This document shows, piece after piece, positions 9,778 to 23,369 of a stretch of DNA of 64,000 bases. Position numbers and translations under genes: made by a program. The notes beneath the pieces are model-generated. The model saw only the letters and a program-made list of their open reading frames with translations, did no database searches and had not been told where the DNA came from. Every line of letters starts with the position of its first letter. Position 1 is the stretch's first letter. The DNA is taken from positions 18,059 to 82,058 of the forward strand of contig NZ_JAGVRH010000003.1 of the NCBI RefSeq assembly GCF_018274325.1. The letters run 5' to 3'. Source of the DNA: 'Fragaria x ananassa' phyllody phytoplasma. GTDB lineage: Bacteria > Bacillota_I > Bacilli_A > Acholeplasmatales > Acholeplasmataceae.

Positions 9778-9927
9778 ATGCGTGATTTAGTAAAATTGAT
9801 TTGTACAGATTGCAAAAGAGAAAATTATTATACTGATAAAAATAAAAAAAGAACCTCTGTACGTTTAGAATTGAAAAAATATTGTTTTTTTACAAGAACA
9901 CATACTTTACATCGAGAAAAAAAATAA
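9778..9927 (+). CDS. rpmG: 50S ribosomal protein L33, copy 1 (incomplete zinc site)
   Basis: A 49-residue L33. It begins [12 protein letters not shown] and ends [11 protein letters not shown], both typical. The first Cys pair (CTDC, residues 9-12) is present, but the second pair is reduced to a single Cys (KKYCFF), so a normal four-Cys zinc ribbon cannot form. The second copy, at 26728, keeps all four. GGAGAA lies about 11 bases before the ATG. It is monocistronic, behind its own extended -10 promoter. Confidence 0.9.
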   Translation: MRDLVKLICTDCKRENYYTDKNKKRTSVRLELKKYCFFTRTHTLHREKK

Positions 9928-10049
9928 TTTTTTTGATTTTTATTGATTTGTGAAAAAAGTTTCATTGATGTTTTTCTTTTGGATATTGCAGCTATAAAAT
10001 ATTTATATTTGTAATAACAGCAAATGTAAAAAAAAGGATTCATGGTTTT

Positions 10050-11318
10050 ATGTTTTTACAAAATCGAAATAATTTTATTAAGAAAATGAAACCTAATACC
10101 TTAGCTTTATTTTATTCTGGTAAAAAAATTATTAAAAGTGCTGATCAATATTTTCCTTTTGCAGTTAATCATAACTTTTATTATTTAACAGGAATTAATC
10201 AGGATAATGTCATTTTATTAATTGTTAAAACTTTACATAGTCATAAAACTTATTTATTTTTAGAAGCCAGTAATTCTTATAAAATGTTATGGGATGGTGA
10301 TGTTTTAAGTTTTGCTGATGCTTCACAAATATCGCAAATTAATATATTTCATCTTCATCAAATAGAATCTTTTTCTTCCTTTTTGTTGCAAACAATTAAT
10401 CCTTTGAGAAGTGCCGTTGTTACTTCTTTGGATAGTATTTATTTTGATTTATCAAGACAAAATATTTCTTTGGAGCAAGAAGTTAGTTGGCCTTCACAAT
10501 ACTCACAAAAATTATTATCTTTATATCCTTTTTTAAAAATTTATAATAGTTCTCCTTTGTTATCATCTTTGCGCCAAAGTAAAAGCAATTACGAGCAAGA
10601 ACAAATTAAGAAGGCTATTCATATTCACCAACAAGCTTTAAGTTATTTATTAACTAAAATTAAACTACCTATGTATGAATATCAAGTAACTGCTTTATTT
10701 CATTATTTTTTGGAAAATAAACGCACTAATAATGCTTTTCAAACTATTGCCGCTTCTGGTAAGAATGCCTTAATTTTGCATTATGAACGTAATCATTCAC
10801 AATTACAATCTAATGATCTCTTATTGTTGGATTCAGGAGTTACTTATAATCATTATTCATCTGATATTACTCGTTGTTATCCTGTTAGTGGAGTTTTTAC
10901 TTCTTTGCAAAAAAAACTTTATAATTTGGTTTTAAAAGCCAATAAAGAATTGATTGCTTTTGTAAAACCAGAACATACTTTTGCTCAATTAAATCAACAT
11001 GGTAAAGCTATTTTAACTCAAGGTTTAAAAGAGTTATCTCTTTTAGAAGATGGTCAAAGCATTAATCACTATTGTTATCACGGTTTAGCTCATCATTTAG
11101 GTTTAGATATTCATGATGTGTGTAATTATTCTGATATTATCGGGGAAAATAGTATTATTACTATTGAACCAGGATTATATTTGAAAAAATTAAATATTGG
11201 CATTAGGATTGAAGATAATCTTTTGGTGACCAAAGACGGGGCTATTAATTTATCTCAAAAAATTCCTAAAGAAATTAACGAAATTGAAGTTCTTATGAAA
11301 ACTATTTGCAATAATTAG
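10050..11318 (+). CDS. pepP: Xaa-Pro aminopeptidase (M24 family)
   Basis: Cytoplasmic metallopeptidase that removes N-terminal residues before proline. The N-terminal creatinase-like domain (1-165) carries FPFAVNHNFYYLTG. The M24 catalytic domain keeps all five metal ligands: Asp261, Asp272, His349, Glu373 and Glu388, in the contexts LLDSG, SSDITR, HHLGLDIHD, TIEPG and RIEDN. Length is 422 residues. AAAAAGGA at 10031-10038 serves the ATG at 10050; an ATG eight bases earlier is out of frame. In a host-dependent bacterium that imports peptides it probably helps recycle amino acids. Confidence 0.92.
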   Translation: MFLQNRNNFIKKMKPNTLALFYSGKKIIKSADQYFPFAVNHNFYYLTGINQDNVILLIVKTLHSHKTYLFLEASNSYKMLWDGDVLSFADASQISQINIFHLHQIESFSSFLLQTINPLRSAVVTSLDSIYFDLSRQNISLEQEVSWPSQYSQKLLSLYPFLKIYNSSPLLSSLRQSKSNYEQEQIKKAIHIHQQALSYLLTKIKLPMYEYQVTALFHYFLENKRTNNAFQTIAASGKNALILHYERNHSQLQSNDLLLLDSGVTYNHYSSDITRCYPVSGVFTSLQKKLYNLVLKANKELIAFVKPEHTFAQLNQHGKAILTQGLKELSLLEDGQSINHYCYHGLAHHLGLDIHDVCNYSDIIGENSIITIEPGLYLKKLNIGIRIEDNLLVTKDGAINLSQKIPKEINEIEVLMKTICNN

Positions 11319-11332
11319 TTTTTTATTTTTTT

Positions 11333-11406
<74 letters not shown>

Positions 11407-11507
11407 CTTTCTTTTTTATTTTTATCTTTTTTGGATTTTATTTTTTTACTTTCTTTAATGTTTCTTTGATTTTCATTTTAAAATATTTTAAAAACTTGTA
11501 TATTTAA

Positions 11508-11599
11508 GGAGTAGTACTCAAGTGGCTATAAGAGGCGTCCCTGCTAAGGACGTAGTCCGAGAAATCGGTTCAAGGGTTCGAATCCCTTCTGCTCCGCCA
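11508..11599 (+). tRNA. tRNA-Ser (GCT)
   Basis: Class II tRNA of 92 nt with a long variable arm and encoded CCA. Acceptor GGAGTAG pairs with CTGCTCC, the discriminator is G, and anticodon GCT at 11543-11545 reads AGC and AGU codons. Confidence 0.95.
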
Positions 11600-11628
11600 T
11601 TTTTTTTAAAGTTTGTTGTGTTGGTTTA

Positions 11629-11689
11629 AAAAATAAATATTTAAATAAAATTATCTTTTTATTTGGATTTTATTTAAATATTTATTTTT
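11629..11689. repeat. Perfect 23-bp inverted repeat between tRNA-Ser and proS
   Basis: Arms 11629-11651 and 11667-11689 are perfectly complementary (all A/T) around a 15-base loop. It lies 30 bases after tRNA-Ser. A T-run closes the right arm on the plus strand. It may act as a terminator for the tRNA transcript, or cruciform, because the rest of the gap to proS shows no other structure except a hairpin beside the proS start. Confidence 0.75.
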
Positions 11690-11787
11690 GAATTATATTT
11701 TTTTAGTTATTAACCTTTTTTGTTTTCACCTACATTTAACTGAATAGTTGAAATTTCAAACTGCAAACTTTATATTTAATTTTAAAA

Positions 11788-11812
11788 ATAGTTATTTTTT
11801 TTCAATAACTAT
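11788..11812 (+). promoter_or_regulatory. Leader hairpin directly before proS ribosome binding site
   Basis: ATAGTTATT (11788-11796) pairs with AATAACTAT (11804-11812) around a seven-base loop. It ends three bases before CAAAGG, the proS binding site. There is no T-box consensus in this leader, so any regulatory role is speculative. Confidence 0.45.
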
Positions 11813-11829
11813 ACAAAGGTAATCTTAAA

Positions 11830-13254
11830 ATGAAAACAATAAAACGGGTTGCAAAAGTTACCTCACGCTTATCTGATTTCGGAAAGTGGTATACAGATAT
11901 TTGCCTAAAAACTGAATTAATAGCATATTCAGACGTTAAAGGGTTTATAATTTATCTTCCTTATGGTTATTCTTTATGGGAAAATATTCAAAAATATATG
12001 AATAATGAGTTACAAAAAACAGGGCATCAAAATGTTTATTTCCCTTTAGTTTTTTCGGAAAACCTTTTTCAAAAAGAAAAAGAACATATTGAGGGTTTTT
12101 CTCCTGAAATAGCGGTTATTACTACTATTGGTCACAAAGAATTATCTGAAAAAATAGTTATTAGACCAACATCAGAAGTTTTATTTTCTCAATATTATGC
12201 TAAAACTGTTAATTCTTATCGTGATTTGCCAAAGTTATATAATCAATGGTGTAATGTTTTAAGATGGGAAAAAAGCACTAAACCCTTTTTGCGTGGTAAA
12301 GAATTTTTATGGCAGGAAGGACATACTATTCATGCTACCAAACAAGAAGCTATCCAACAGACCTTAAATATTATTCAACTGTATCAAAAATTAGGTAAAG
12401 AACTTTTAGCTATTCCTTTTATTTGTGGTCGAAAAACCGAAAATGAAAAATTTGCTGGGGCTTTAATTACTTATTCTATTGAAGCTTTAATGTATGATGG
12501 CCAAGCTTTACAATCAGGTACTTCACATTATTTAGGAACTAATTTTGCTAAACCCTTTCAAATTAAATTTCAAGATCAAGATCATCAAAATAAATACGTG
12601 CATCAAACTTCTTGGGGTATTTCAACTCGTTTAATAGGTGCTTTAATTATGGTTCACAGTGATGATGAAGGTTTAGTGTTGCCTCCTTATATTGCTCCGA
12701 TACAAATTATTATCATTCCTTTGCATCCTCAAGAAGAATTGGTACAACAAACTGCCCATCAAATATTTAACTTATTAAAACAAGATTATCGCGTTCATTT
12801 GGATTTGCAAAATAAAACTCCTGGTTGGAAATTCAGTCAGTATGAACTTAAAGGAGTTCCTTTGAGAATTGAAATTGGTAAACATGATTTAATGAAAGAA
12901 GAAATCACTTTTTTTCAAAGATATAATTTTAATAAACGTAATATTAAAATTTCAACTTTGAAAGAAGAAATACCTCAATTACTACAAACAATTCATGATA
13001 ATATGTATCAAAAAGCCTTGCAACATTTAGAAGCTAACCGTCATCAAGCATTTACTTATGAAGAATTTAAAACACATCTTCAAAAAGGGGGTTATGTTGC
13101 GATGAGTATTGCAGGAACTGAAGCTGAAATACGTATTAAAACAGAAACTGGGGCTATTGCAAGAGTTATTTTAGAAACCCCCTTAATTACTGCTAATTGT
13201 CCGGTAACACATCAAAAAGCCTTGCAAACTATTTTATTTGCTAGAGCTTATTAA
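11830..13254 (+). CDS. proS: Prolyl-tRNA synthetase, archaeal/eukaryotic type
   Basis: Class II synthetase charging tRNA-Pro. At 474 residues it lacks the bacterial editing (INS) domain. RPTSEV near residue 115, the RWEKSTKPFLRGKEFLWQEGH stretch (motif 2) and a C-terminal domain beyond the anticodon-binding domain define the archaeal/eukaryotic-type (type 3) ProRS, also found in other Mollicutes. CAAAGG lies about ten bases before the ATG. The gene is alone, flanked by tRNA genes and the rpmH promoter. Confidence 0.95.
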   Translation: MKTIKRVAKVTSRLSDFGKWYTDICLKTELIAYSDVKGFIIYLPYGYSLWENIQKYMNNELQKTGHQNVYFPLVFSENLFQKEKEHIEGFSPEIAVITTIGHKELSEKIVIRPTSEVLFSQYYAKTVNSYRDLPKLYNQWCNVLRWEKSTKPFLRGKEFLWQEGHTIHATKQEAIQQTLNIIQLYQKLGKELLAIPFICGRKTENEKFAGALITYSIEALMYDGQALQSGTSHYLGTNFAKPFQIKFQDQDHQNKYVHQTSWGISTRLIGALIMVHSDDEGLVLPPYIAPIQIIIIPLHPQEELVQQTAHQIFNLLKQDYRVHLDLQNKTPGWKFSQYELKGVPLRIEIGKHDLMKEEITFFQRYNFNKRNIKISTLKEEIPQLLQTIHDNMYQKALQHLEANRHQAFTYEEFKTHLQKGGYVAMSIAGTEAEIRIKTETGAIARVILETPLITANCPVTHQKALQTILFARAY

Positions 13255-13333
13255 AAATCTAATTATTATGTTTTTAGGTTTTTTATGAATTCATGACAAT
13301 TATATTTACTTTTTGTAAATAATATTTTGGATA

Positions 13334-13362
13334 TTGACATTTAACAATAAAAAAGTTATAAT
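13334..13362 (+). promoter_or_regulatory. Consensus sigma-70 promoter for rpmH-rnpA-yidC
   Basis: Perfect TTGACA (13334-13339), 17-base spacer, perfect TATAAT (13357-13362), 37 bases before the rpmH start. It is the strongest-looking promoter in the window. Confidence 0.9.
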
Positions 13363-13398
13363 TATGAAAGTGTGTTTGAATAGAAGAGAGGTTTTTTT

Positions 13399-13533
13399 AT
13401 GAAACGAACATATCAACCTAGTAAAATCAAAAGAAAAAGAACTCATGGTTTTCGAGCAAGAATGGCAACTGTTGGCGGTTGTAAAGTGCTTGCGCGTAGG
13501 AGAGCCAAAGGTCGTGTTCAATTAACTGTTTAA
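13399..13533 (+). CDS. rpmH: 50S ribosomal protein L34
   Basis: A 44-residue, highly basic protein: [14 protein letters not shown] at the start, HGFRARMAT in the middle and RRAKGR near the end. It is a textbook L34. AGAGAGG precedes the ATG. rpmH, rnpA and yidC follow the usual bacterial order, but the dnaA gene that normally lies on the other side of rpmH is not present here; proS occupies that place. Confidence 0.97.
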   Translation: MKRTYQPSKIKRKRTHGFRARMATVGGCKVLARRRAKGRVQLTV

Positions 13534-13690
13534 ATGTTAAGGAATGGAACAAATCAAACATTATAAGACATACTGTTTTTTGGTACCTTTTGATTTATCT
13601 TTTTTTAAGAAAAAAGACTGTAAATATTTTTTTTTGTTTAGTTTGAATTATAAACATAGAAGTTGAAGAGTTTTAAGGTTATTTAAGAAG

Positions 13691-14038
13691 ATGAAAAGAA
13701 AATATATTCTTAAAAAAAAAAGTGAAGTTACATCTGTTTTTAAATCTAAAAAAAGACATGGTAATTTTTGTTTTATTATTCATTATGTTTTGCAAAAAAC
13801 TACTTCTCATTTTAAATTTGCTTTGAGTGTTGGTAAAAAATATGGTAAAGCTTATCAAAGAAATTTAATTAAAAGGCGTTTCCGATCAATTATCGCTAAT
13901 TATTCTCTTAATTTGAATCCAGAAATGTTTTTTGTAATCGTTATTCAACCTCAAGCTAAGGGTTTAAATTTTCAGCAATTAAAAAATTTATTTGCACAAT
14001 TTGCTTTAAAAATTAACTTGTTGCTTTTTAATAATTAA
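13691..14038 (+). CDS. rnpA: Ribonuclease P protein component
   Basis: Protein subunit of RNase P, which trims tRNA 5' ends. The product has 115 residues and is very basic, with the RNR signature RNLIKRRFR around 61-69 that contacts the RNA subunit. It lies between rpmH and yidC as usual. The RNase P RNA gene itself was not found in this window. Confidence 0.95.
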   Translation: MKRKYILKKKSEVTSVFKSKKRHGNFCFIIHYVLQKTTSHFKFALSVGKKYGKAYQRNLIKRRFRSIIANYSLNLNPEMFFVIVIQPQAKGLNFQQLKNLFAQFALKINLLLFNN

Positions 14039-14056
14039 AATAAAGGATTAAAAAAT

Positions 14057-15523
14057 ATGGATGTTAAAAATAGTATTCTTAAAAAAAATTCTTTTTTTTT
14101 AATAATTACTTTATTGGTTATAGGTATTTGGCTTTTTTTGCCAAAAAAAGCTTTAAATATTAAAGTTTTACAAAAAGTTACCATTGGTAATGATCACTTT
14201 GTTATTTATGTTGTTGATCGCAAATATAAAGAAGTTAAAATAGATGAAAAAGCAGTTTATGATCAATGGGTTGAAAGAAAACGAAATGAAAAATATTTTT
14301 TCAGATTGCTTTCTAAACCGCAACCAGTTATTGAAGATGAAATAGATGATGAAAAATTAAATTTATTGTTTAAACAAGATAAATTACAAAATTTAGATGA
14401 AGATAAATTAAAAGCAAAAAAAATTGAAATTATGTATGCTTTTTGGACTATTCCTGCTGGTACTAATTGTGAATACATTACTGATAAAGAATTTTTGAAT
14501 GAAATTAATAATTGTTTAACATTGAATGATGATGGCAAGAATCCGATTACAAAAATTACATTATCAAAGGAATCTCAAAAAAACTTTAATAATATTTCCA
14601 ATGATTCTCTTTCTAGCGTAAAACTTCAATTATCCAATTCGTCATCAAAAACAACAACAATAAACACTTGCATTACCAATTCTTCTCTGCCAATTCAATG
14701 GCCTTCTAGATTGGATTGGAGTCTTTTTGGTTATTTGTGGAATGTTTTAATCATTTCTATTAGTTTTCTATTATATTTTTTCTCAACTTTTTTAACCAAT
14801 ATTGGTGATGGTGGCTTGTTTTTTGGAAACCTGGGACTTGGTATTGTATTAACCACTATTGTTATTCGTACCCTAACTTGGCCTATTTATACTAAAACTA
14901 GTACTTTTAGCATGAATATGAATTTATTACAACCTGAAATTGAAAAAGTGAAACAAAAATATACTTTAAAAAAAGATCCTGCTTCTGCTCAAAAAATGCA
15001 GTTAGAGATTTTAAAAGTTTATCGTAAGAATAATTTTAGTTTTTGGGGTTTTTTAGTCTCCTTTTTACAACTACCTTTATTTATTGCTATTAATCAAACT
15101 TTACGTCGTTTTTTAATTCAGGGAGGAATTTTTAAAACTACCGCTTTAATTGACAAACGTTTTTTAGGATTTATTAGTTTAGATCCTAATAAATCTAATA
15201 ATATTTTTATTGTTATTTTGTTATCTTTTTTAGTGGGGACGACAATGTTTATTTTAAATAAGATAAGTTTTAAAAAACCTGAGTATTTAAAAACTTCTAC
15301 ACATCATTTAACTTTAGAACAAAAAATAAAAACTAAACAGTCAGAAAAAACAATGAAAATTACAAGTTGGATTATGATTTTAATGATGGTTTTTTTCTCT
15401 CGTTCTAATACAGTTTTATCTTTATATTGGATTGTTGGAAACACTTATACCATTTTTCAAACTTTAATTACTCAAAAAAAAATTGGAAAAAAATATTGGG
15501 AATTGAAAAACAAAACTATTTAA
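14057..15523 (+). CDS. yidC: Membrane protein insertase YidC
   Basis: Inserts proteins into the membrane alone or with SecYEG. There is an N-terminal helix (about 13-31), an extended hydrophilic external segment of about 190 residues (33-222), and then the conserved YidC core with five helices. The core includes the NLGLGIVLTTIVIRTLTWP region and the cytoplasmic hairpin with QPEIEKVKQKY-like sequence. There is no lipobox Cys, unlike many Gram-positive YidC proteins. AAAGGA precedes the ATG by about ten bases. The gene ends the rpmH-rnpA operon. Confidence 0.93.
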   Translation: MDVKNSILKKNSFFLIITLLVIGIWLFLPKKALNIKVLQKVTIGNDHFVIYVVDRKYKEVKIDEKAVYDQWVERKRNEKYFFRLLSKPQPVIEDEIDDEKLNLLFKQDKLQNLDEDKLKAKKIEIMYAFWTIPAGTNCEYITDKEFLNEINNCLTLNDDGKNPITKITLSKESQKNFNNISNDSLSSVKLQLSNSSSKTTTINTCITNSSLPIQWPSRLDWSLFGYLWNVLIISISFLLYFFSTFLTNIGDGGLFFGNLGLGIVLTTIVIRTLTWPIYTKTSTFSMNMNLLQPEIEKVKQKYTLKKDPASAQKMQLEILKVYRKNNFSFWGFLVSFLQLPLFIAINQTLRRFLIQGGIFKTTALIDKRFLGFISLDPNKSNNIFIVILLSFLVGTTMFILNKISFKKPEYLKTSTHHLTLEQKIKTKQSEKTMKITSWIMILMMVFFSRSNTVLSLYWIVGNTYTIFQTLITQKKIGKKYWELKNKTI

Positions 15524-15552
15524 TTTTTTGCATCACTATCTTAAAAATAGGC

Positions 15553-15578
15553 AAATATTGTATTTGATAATATTTTTT
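15553..15578 (+). terminator. Weak terminator candidate after yidC
   Basis: AAATATT (15553-15559) pairs with AATATTT (15569-15575), running into a short T tract. The stem is all A/T, so stability is low. Confidence 0.35.
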
Positions 15579-15641
15579 ACCAAAGATGAATAGTCTTCTA
15601 TTTTCACTAAATATTTATTTTTAAATTAAATTTTAAAAAAA

Positions 15642-15670
15642 TTGCTTTTTTCTTTTGTCTGTGTTATAAT
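15642..15670 (+). promoter_or_regulatory. rRNA operon promoter
   Basis: TTGCTT (15642-15647), 17-base spacer, TATAAT (15665-15670). It lies 34 bases before tRNA-Tyr. No other promoter is evident before the 16S gene, so tRNA-Tyr and the rRNAs are probably one transcript. Confidence 0.75.
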
Positions 15671-15704
15671 AAATTAGGTAAATAAATTTTACATTTTTAA
15701 TTTT

Positions 15705-15788
15705 GGAGGGATAGCGAAGTGGTTAAACGCAGCAGTCTGTAAAACTGTTCCGTAAGGTACGATGGTTCGAATCCATCTCCCTTCACCA
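15705..15788 (+). tRNA. tRNA-Tyr (GTA)
   Basis: 84-nt class II tRNA with a long variable arm and encoded CCA. Acceptor GGAGGGA pairs with TCCCTTC, the discriminator is A, and anticodon GTA is at 15739-15741. It is the first gene of the rRNA transcript. Confidence 0.95.
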
Positions 15789-15811
15789 TTAAAATTCTTT
15801 TTTAATCTTTG

Positions 15812-17460
<1,649 letters not shown>

Positions 17461-17497
17461 GAGAAACTTAAAAAAAGTTTTTCATTTTTTAAGATTA

Positions 17498-17574
17498 GGG
17501 CCTATAGCTCAGTTGGTTAGAGCACACGCCTGATAAGCGTGAGGTCGGTGGTTCAAGTCCATTTAGGCCCACCA
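17498..17574 (+). tRNA. tRNA-Ile (GAT) in the 16S-23S spacer
   Basis: 77 nt with encoded CCA. GGGCCTA pairs with TAGGCCC, and anticodon GAT is at 17532-17534. A single tRNA-Ile in this spacer is typical of phytoplasmas; no tRNA-Ala is present. Confidence 0.96.
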
Positions 17575-17627
17575 AAATAGGTCATATCTTAAAAAAGCTC
17601 TTTGAAAAGTAGATAAACTAAGGTTAA

Positions 17628-20486
<2,859 letters not shown>

Positions 20487-20510
20487 AACCCGTTTATCTA
20501 GTTTTGAAAG

Positions 20511-20623
20511 ATCCTTGGTGCATAAAACTAAGGGGCTACACCTGTTCCCATCCCGAACACAGCAGTTAAGTCCTTAGTACTGACAATAGTTTTAACGAGC
20601 GAAGATAGGGAGTGCCAAGGTTT
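20511..20623 (+). rRNA. rrf: 5S ribosomal RNA
   Basis: About 112 nt. The 5' end CCTTGGTG pairs with the 3' end TGCCAAGG, and ACACCTGTTCCCATCCCGAACA is the conserved core. It lies 20 bases after the 23S processing stalk. Ends are approximate. Confidence 0.93.
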
Positions 20624-20662
20624 GTTTTAATTATTTTCCGTCATTAAATTCAAACTCCTAAA

Positions 20663-20738
20663 AGAGGATTAGCTCAGTTGGGAGAGCGTCTGCCTTACAA
20701 GCAGAATGTCGGGGGTTCGAGCCCCTCATCCTCTACCA
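20663..20738 (+). tRNA. tRNA-Val (TAC)
   Basis: 76 nt, encoded CCA. AGAGGAT pairs with ATCCTCT, the discriminator is A, and anticodon TAC is at 20696-20698. Confidence 0.96.
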
Positions 20739-20750
20739 TAAATTTTAACC

Positions 20751-20827
20751 GCCTACGTAGCTCAGTTGGTTAGAGCATCTGACTGTTAATCAGAGGGTCC
20801 TAGGTTCGAGTCCTAGCGTGGGCGCCA
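20751..20827 (+). tRNA. tRNA-Asn (GTT)
   Basis: 77 nt, encoded CCA. GCCTACG pairs with CGTGGGC, the discriminator is G, and anticodon GTT is at 20785-20787. It is the last gene of the rRNA operon. Confidence 0.95.
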
Positions 20828-21018
20828 TTTTATTAATTTTTACTTTTGAAATTATTTTTTAAATGAGTATTTATTTCAAAAATATTTAAACTACTACATT
20901 ACAATTATTTTTTATTGTTTTTTTTGTAATAAAATTTTTTTATATTTTTTAAAAACAATTTTAAATTGATTTTTTCATTAAATATCGCTTAAAATTTAAA
21001 TAATTAGATAATTCAAAT

Positions 21019-21060
21019 AAGCTAGTTTGTTGAAATGAATTCAAATTCTAGCTTTTTATT
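21019..21060 (+). terminator. Terminator ending the rRNA-tRNA operon
   Basis: AAGCTAG (21019-21025) pairs with CTAGCTT (21048-21054), with an inner TTGAA/TTCAA stem and a T-rich tail. It is the only clear hairpin in the 278-base AT-rich gap before pnp. Confidence 0.7.
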
Positions 21061-21105
21061 TTTATAATTATTAAAAAAACAACCAAAAAATTAATTAAAG
21101 GAGCA

Positions 21106-23250
21106 ATGAAAGTGTTAAAGAAAGTTTTTGAAAATACTGATTTAAAAAATTCTTTTAAAGTTGAAATAGACACTTACGCTCGCAGTGTTGATACTTCTGT
21201 TTTAGTGCATTTTCAAGATACAGTGGTTTTAACAACTACTGTTTTTAGTCATTGTTTAAATAATTTTGATTTCCTCCCTTTAACTGTTATTTATCAAGAA
21301 AAATTTTATGCTGCTGGAAAAATTCCTGGTAGCTTTTTAAGAAGAGAAGGTCGTTTAAATGATCATGAAGTTTTAACTTCGCGTTTAATTGATCGCTCCT
21401 TGAGACCATTATTTCCCGCAAGTTTTAAACAAGAAATTCAAGTTATTAACATGGTTTTAAGTAGTGATCCTGATTTTAAAAGCGAGTTAGCTTCTATTAT
21501 AGGCAGTTCTCTTTCTTTATTGATTTCTGAAATCCCCTTTTTTGAACCTGTATCTGGAGTTTATGTTGGAAAAATCGATAATCAATTAATAATCAACCCT
21601 ACTTTGCAACAATCATCAAATTCCTCTTTGCATTTAATGGTGGCAGGAACTAAAAAGAATATTATTATGATTGAAGCTCACGCTAATGAAGTTTCTGAAG
21701 AAGTTTTTTTAGAAGCAATTTCTTTTGCTCATCAACATATAAAAAAATTATGTTTATTTCAAGAAAACATTAAAAAAGAAATCGGTAAAACTAAAAACTT
21801 AAATAATTGTAATTCAATTGATTTAACTTTAGAAAAAGATTTTATTCTAGAATATCAACCTAAAACCAAAGAAGCTGTTTTAAAATTTTCTGATCGAACA
21901 GAAAAAAACCATTTACAACTTTTAAAAGAAGAAATTTTGGAAAAAGCTCGCCAAAAACCTTTTTTTAAAACTATTCAAGAGGTTACTTTTTTTGATTTTG
22001 AGGCTCAAAAAAAATATTTGCAAACCATAGAAACTTTATCTCAAAAATTATTTAAACAAGAAATTCGAAATTACATCATTAAAGAAAAAAAAAGACCTGA
22101 TCAAAGAGATTTAGAAGAAATTAGGGAATTGGGTTCACAAATTGATTTACTTCCAAGGACTCATGGTTCTGCTTTATTTACTCGAGGAAAAACTCAAAGT
22201 TTAGCGGTCGTCACTTTAGGTTCTTTATCTGAAAGTAAAATTATGGATGGTTTAAACGATGAACAAAACAAGCGTTTTATGCTTCATTATAACTTTCCTC
22301 CTTTTGCTGTTGGTGCTATTGGCCGTTATGCTGCCCCTAGCAGAAGAGAAATTGGTCATGGTGTTTTAGCTGAAAAAGCTATTCTTCCTTTTTTACCTCA
22401 GGAAAAAGATTTCCCTTACACTATTAGAGTTGTTTCTGAAATTTTGGAATCAAACGGTTCTTCTTCTCAAGCTACTGTTTGTGCTACTTCTATGGCTTTG
22501 ATGGCTGCAGGAGTTCCTTTGAAAAAAGCAGTTTCTGGTATTTCTATAGGATTATGCTTTGATCAAAAAACCAATGAATATACTATTTTAACTGATATTC
22601 AAGGTCTTGAAGATCATATTGGCGATATGGATTTAAAAATAGCAGGAAGTTCCCAAGGAATTACAGCTTTACAAATGGATCTTAAAATTCAAGGAATTTC
22701 GGAAAAAATTTTAAAAGAATCTTTATTTCATGCTAAAAAAGGTCGTCTTCATATTTTAGAACATATGAATAATATTATCTCATCACCTCGTGTAGAAATT
22801 TCCAAATATTCTCCTAAAGTCAAGATGATTCAAATAAGACCAGAAAAAATCCGTGATGTTATCGGAACTGGTGGCAAAATTATTAATCAAATTATTGAGG
22901 ACAACAATGGAGTTAAAATTGATATTGAACAAGATGGTCGTGTTTTTGTGATGCATTCTGATTTAGCAATGGTTGATAAAACAATTTCTTTTATTGAAAA
23001 CTTAATACAAGAAATTAAAGTTGGTAATTCTTACCAAGCTACTATTTTACGTTTTTTAACTGATAAATACGGTAAAATTTTAGGGGCTGTTGCTCAAATT
23101 TTTCAAGGAATTGAAGGATTAATTCATTCAAATCAAATTAAATCTCAAAAAATCACCGATATTTTAAAAATAGATGAAAAAGTATTAGTTAAATGTATTA
23201 AAATCAATGAACGAGGAAGGATTGATTTTTTATTTTTATCAAAAAAATAA
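21106..23250 (+). CDS. pnp: Polyribonucleotide nucleotidyltransferase (PNPase)
   Basis: 3'-5' phosphorolytic exoribonuclease that degrades mRNA. The 714-residue product has two RNase PH domains (about 1-215 and 310-540), a KH domain with VIGTGGKIINQI (about 583-594) and a C-terminal S1 domain (about 635-712). The start is uncertain: AAAGGAG at 21097-21103 is only two bases from the ATG at 21106 but eight from an in-frame GTG at 21112, which may be the true start. RNase Y, its usual degradosome partner in Firmicutes, is also in this window. Confidence 0.96.
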   Translation: MKVLKKVFENTDLKNSFKVEIDTYARSVDTSVLVHFQDTVVLTTTVFSHCLNNFDFLPLTVIYQEKFYAAGKIPGSFLRREGRLNDHEVLTSRLIDRSLRPLFPASFKQEIQVINMVLSSDPDFKSELASIIGSSLSLLISEIPFFEPVSGVYVGKIDNQLIINPTLQQSSNSSLHLMVAGTKKNIIMIEAHANEVSEEVFLEAISFAHQHIKKLCLFQENIKKEIGKTKNLNNCNSIDLTLEKDFILEYQPKTKEAVLKFSDRTEKNHLQLLKEEILEKARQKPFFKTIQEVTFFDFEAQKKYLQTIETLSQKLFKQEIRNYIIKEKKRPDQRDLEEIRELGSQIDLLPRTHGSALFTRGKTQSLAVVTLGSLSESKIMDGLNDEQNKRFMLHYNFPPFAVGAIGRYAAPSRREIGHGVLAEKAILPFLPQEKDFPYTIRVVSEILESNGSSSQATVCATSMALMAAGVPLKKAVSGISIGLCFDQKTNEYTILTDIQGLEDHIGDMDLKIAGSSQGITALQMDLKIQGISEKILKESLFHAKKGRLHILEHMNNIISSPRVEISKYSPKVKMIQIRPEKIRDVIGTGGKIINQIIEDNNGVKIDIEQDGRVFVMHSDLAMVDKTISFIENLIQEIKVGNSYQATILRFLTDKYGKILGAVAQIFQGIEGLIHSNQIKSQKITDILKIDEKVLVKCIKINERGRIDFLFLSKK

Positions 23251-23369
23251 TGTATTTCAAATCATTTTAAAAAAATTTAAAAATAAAGATAAAATTTAGT
23301 TTTTTTAATATGAATTGTTTAATTGAATAATCATTTAAATATTAATTATGAAAAGTATGGTATCCCTAT

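Noticed and set aside
11600..11829. T-box or other amino-acid-sensing leader before proS
   Set aside because: No T-box consensus or antiterminator pattern was found; only two simple A/T hairpins.
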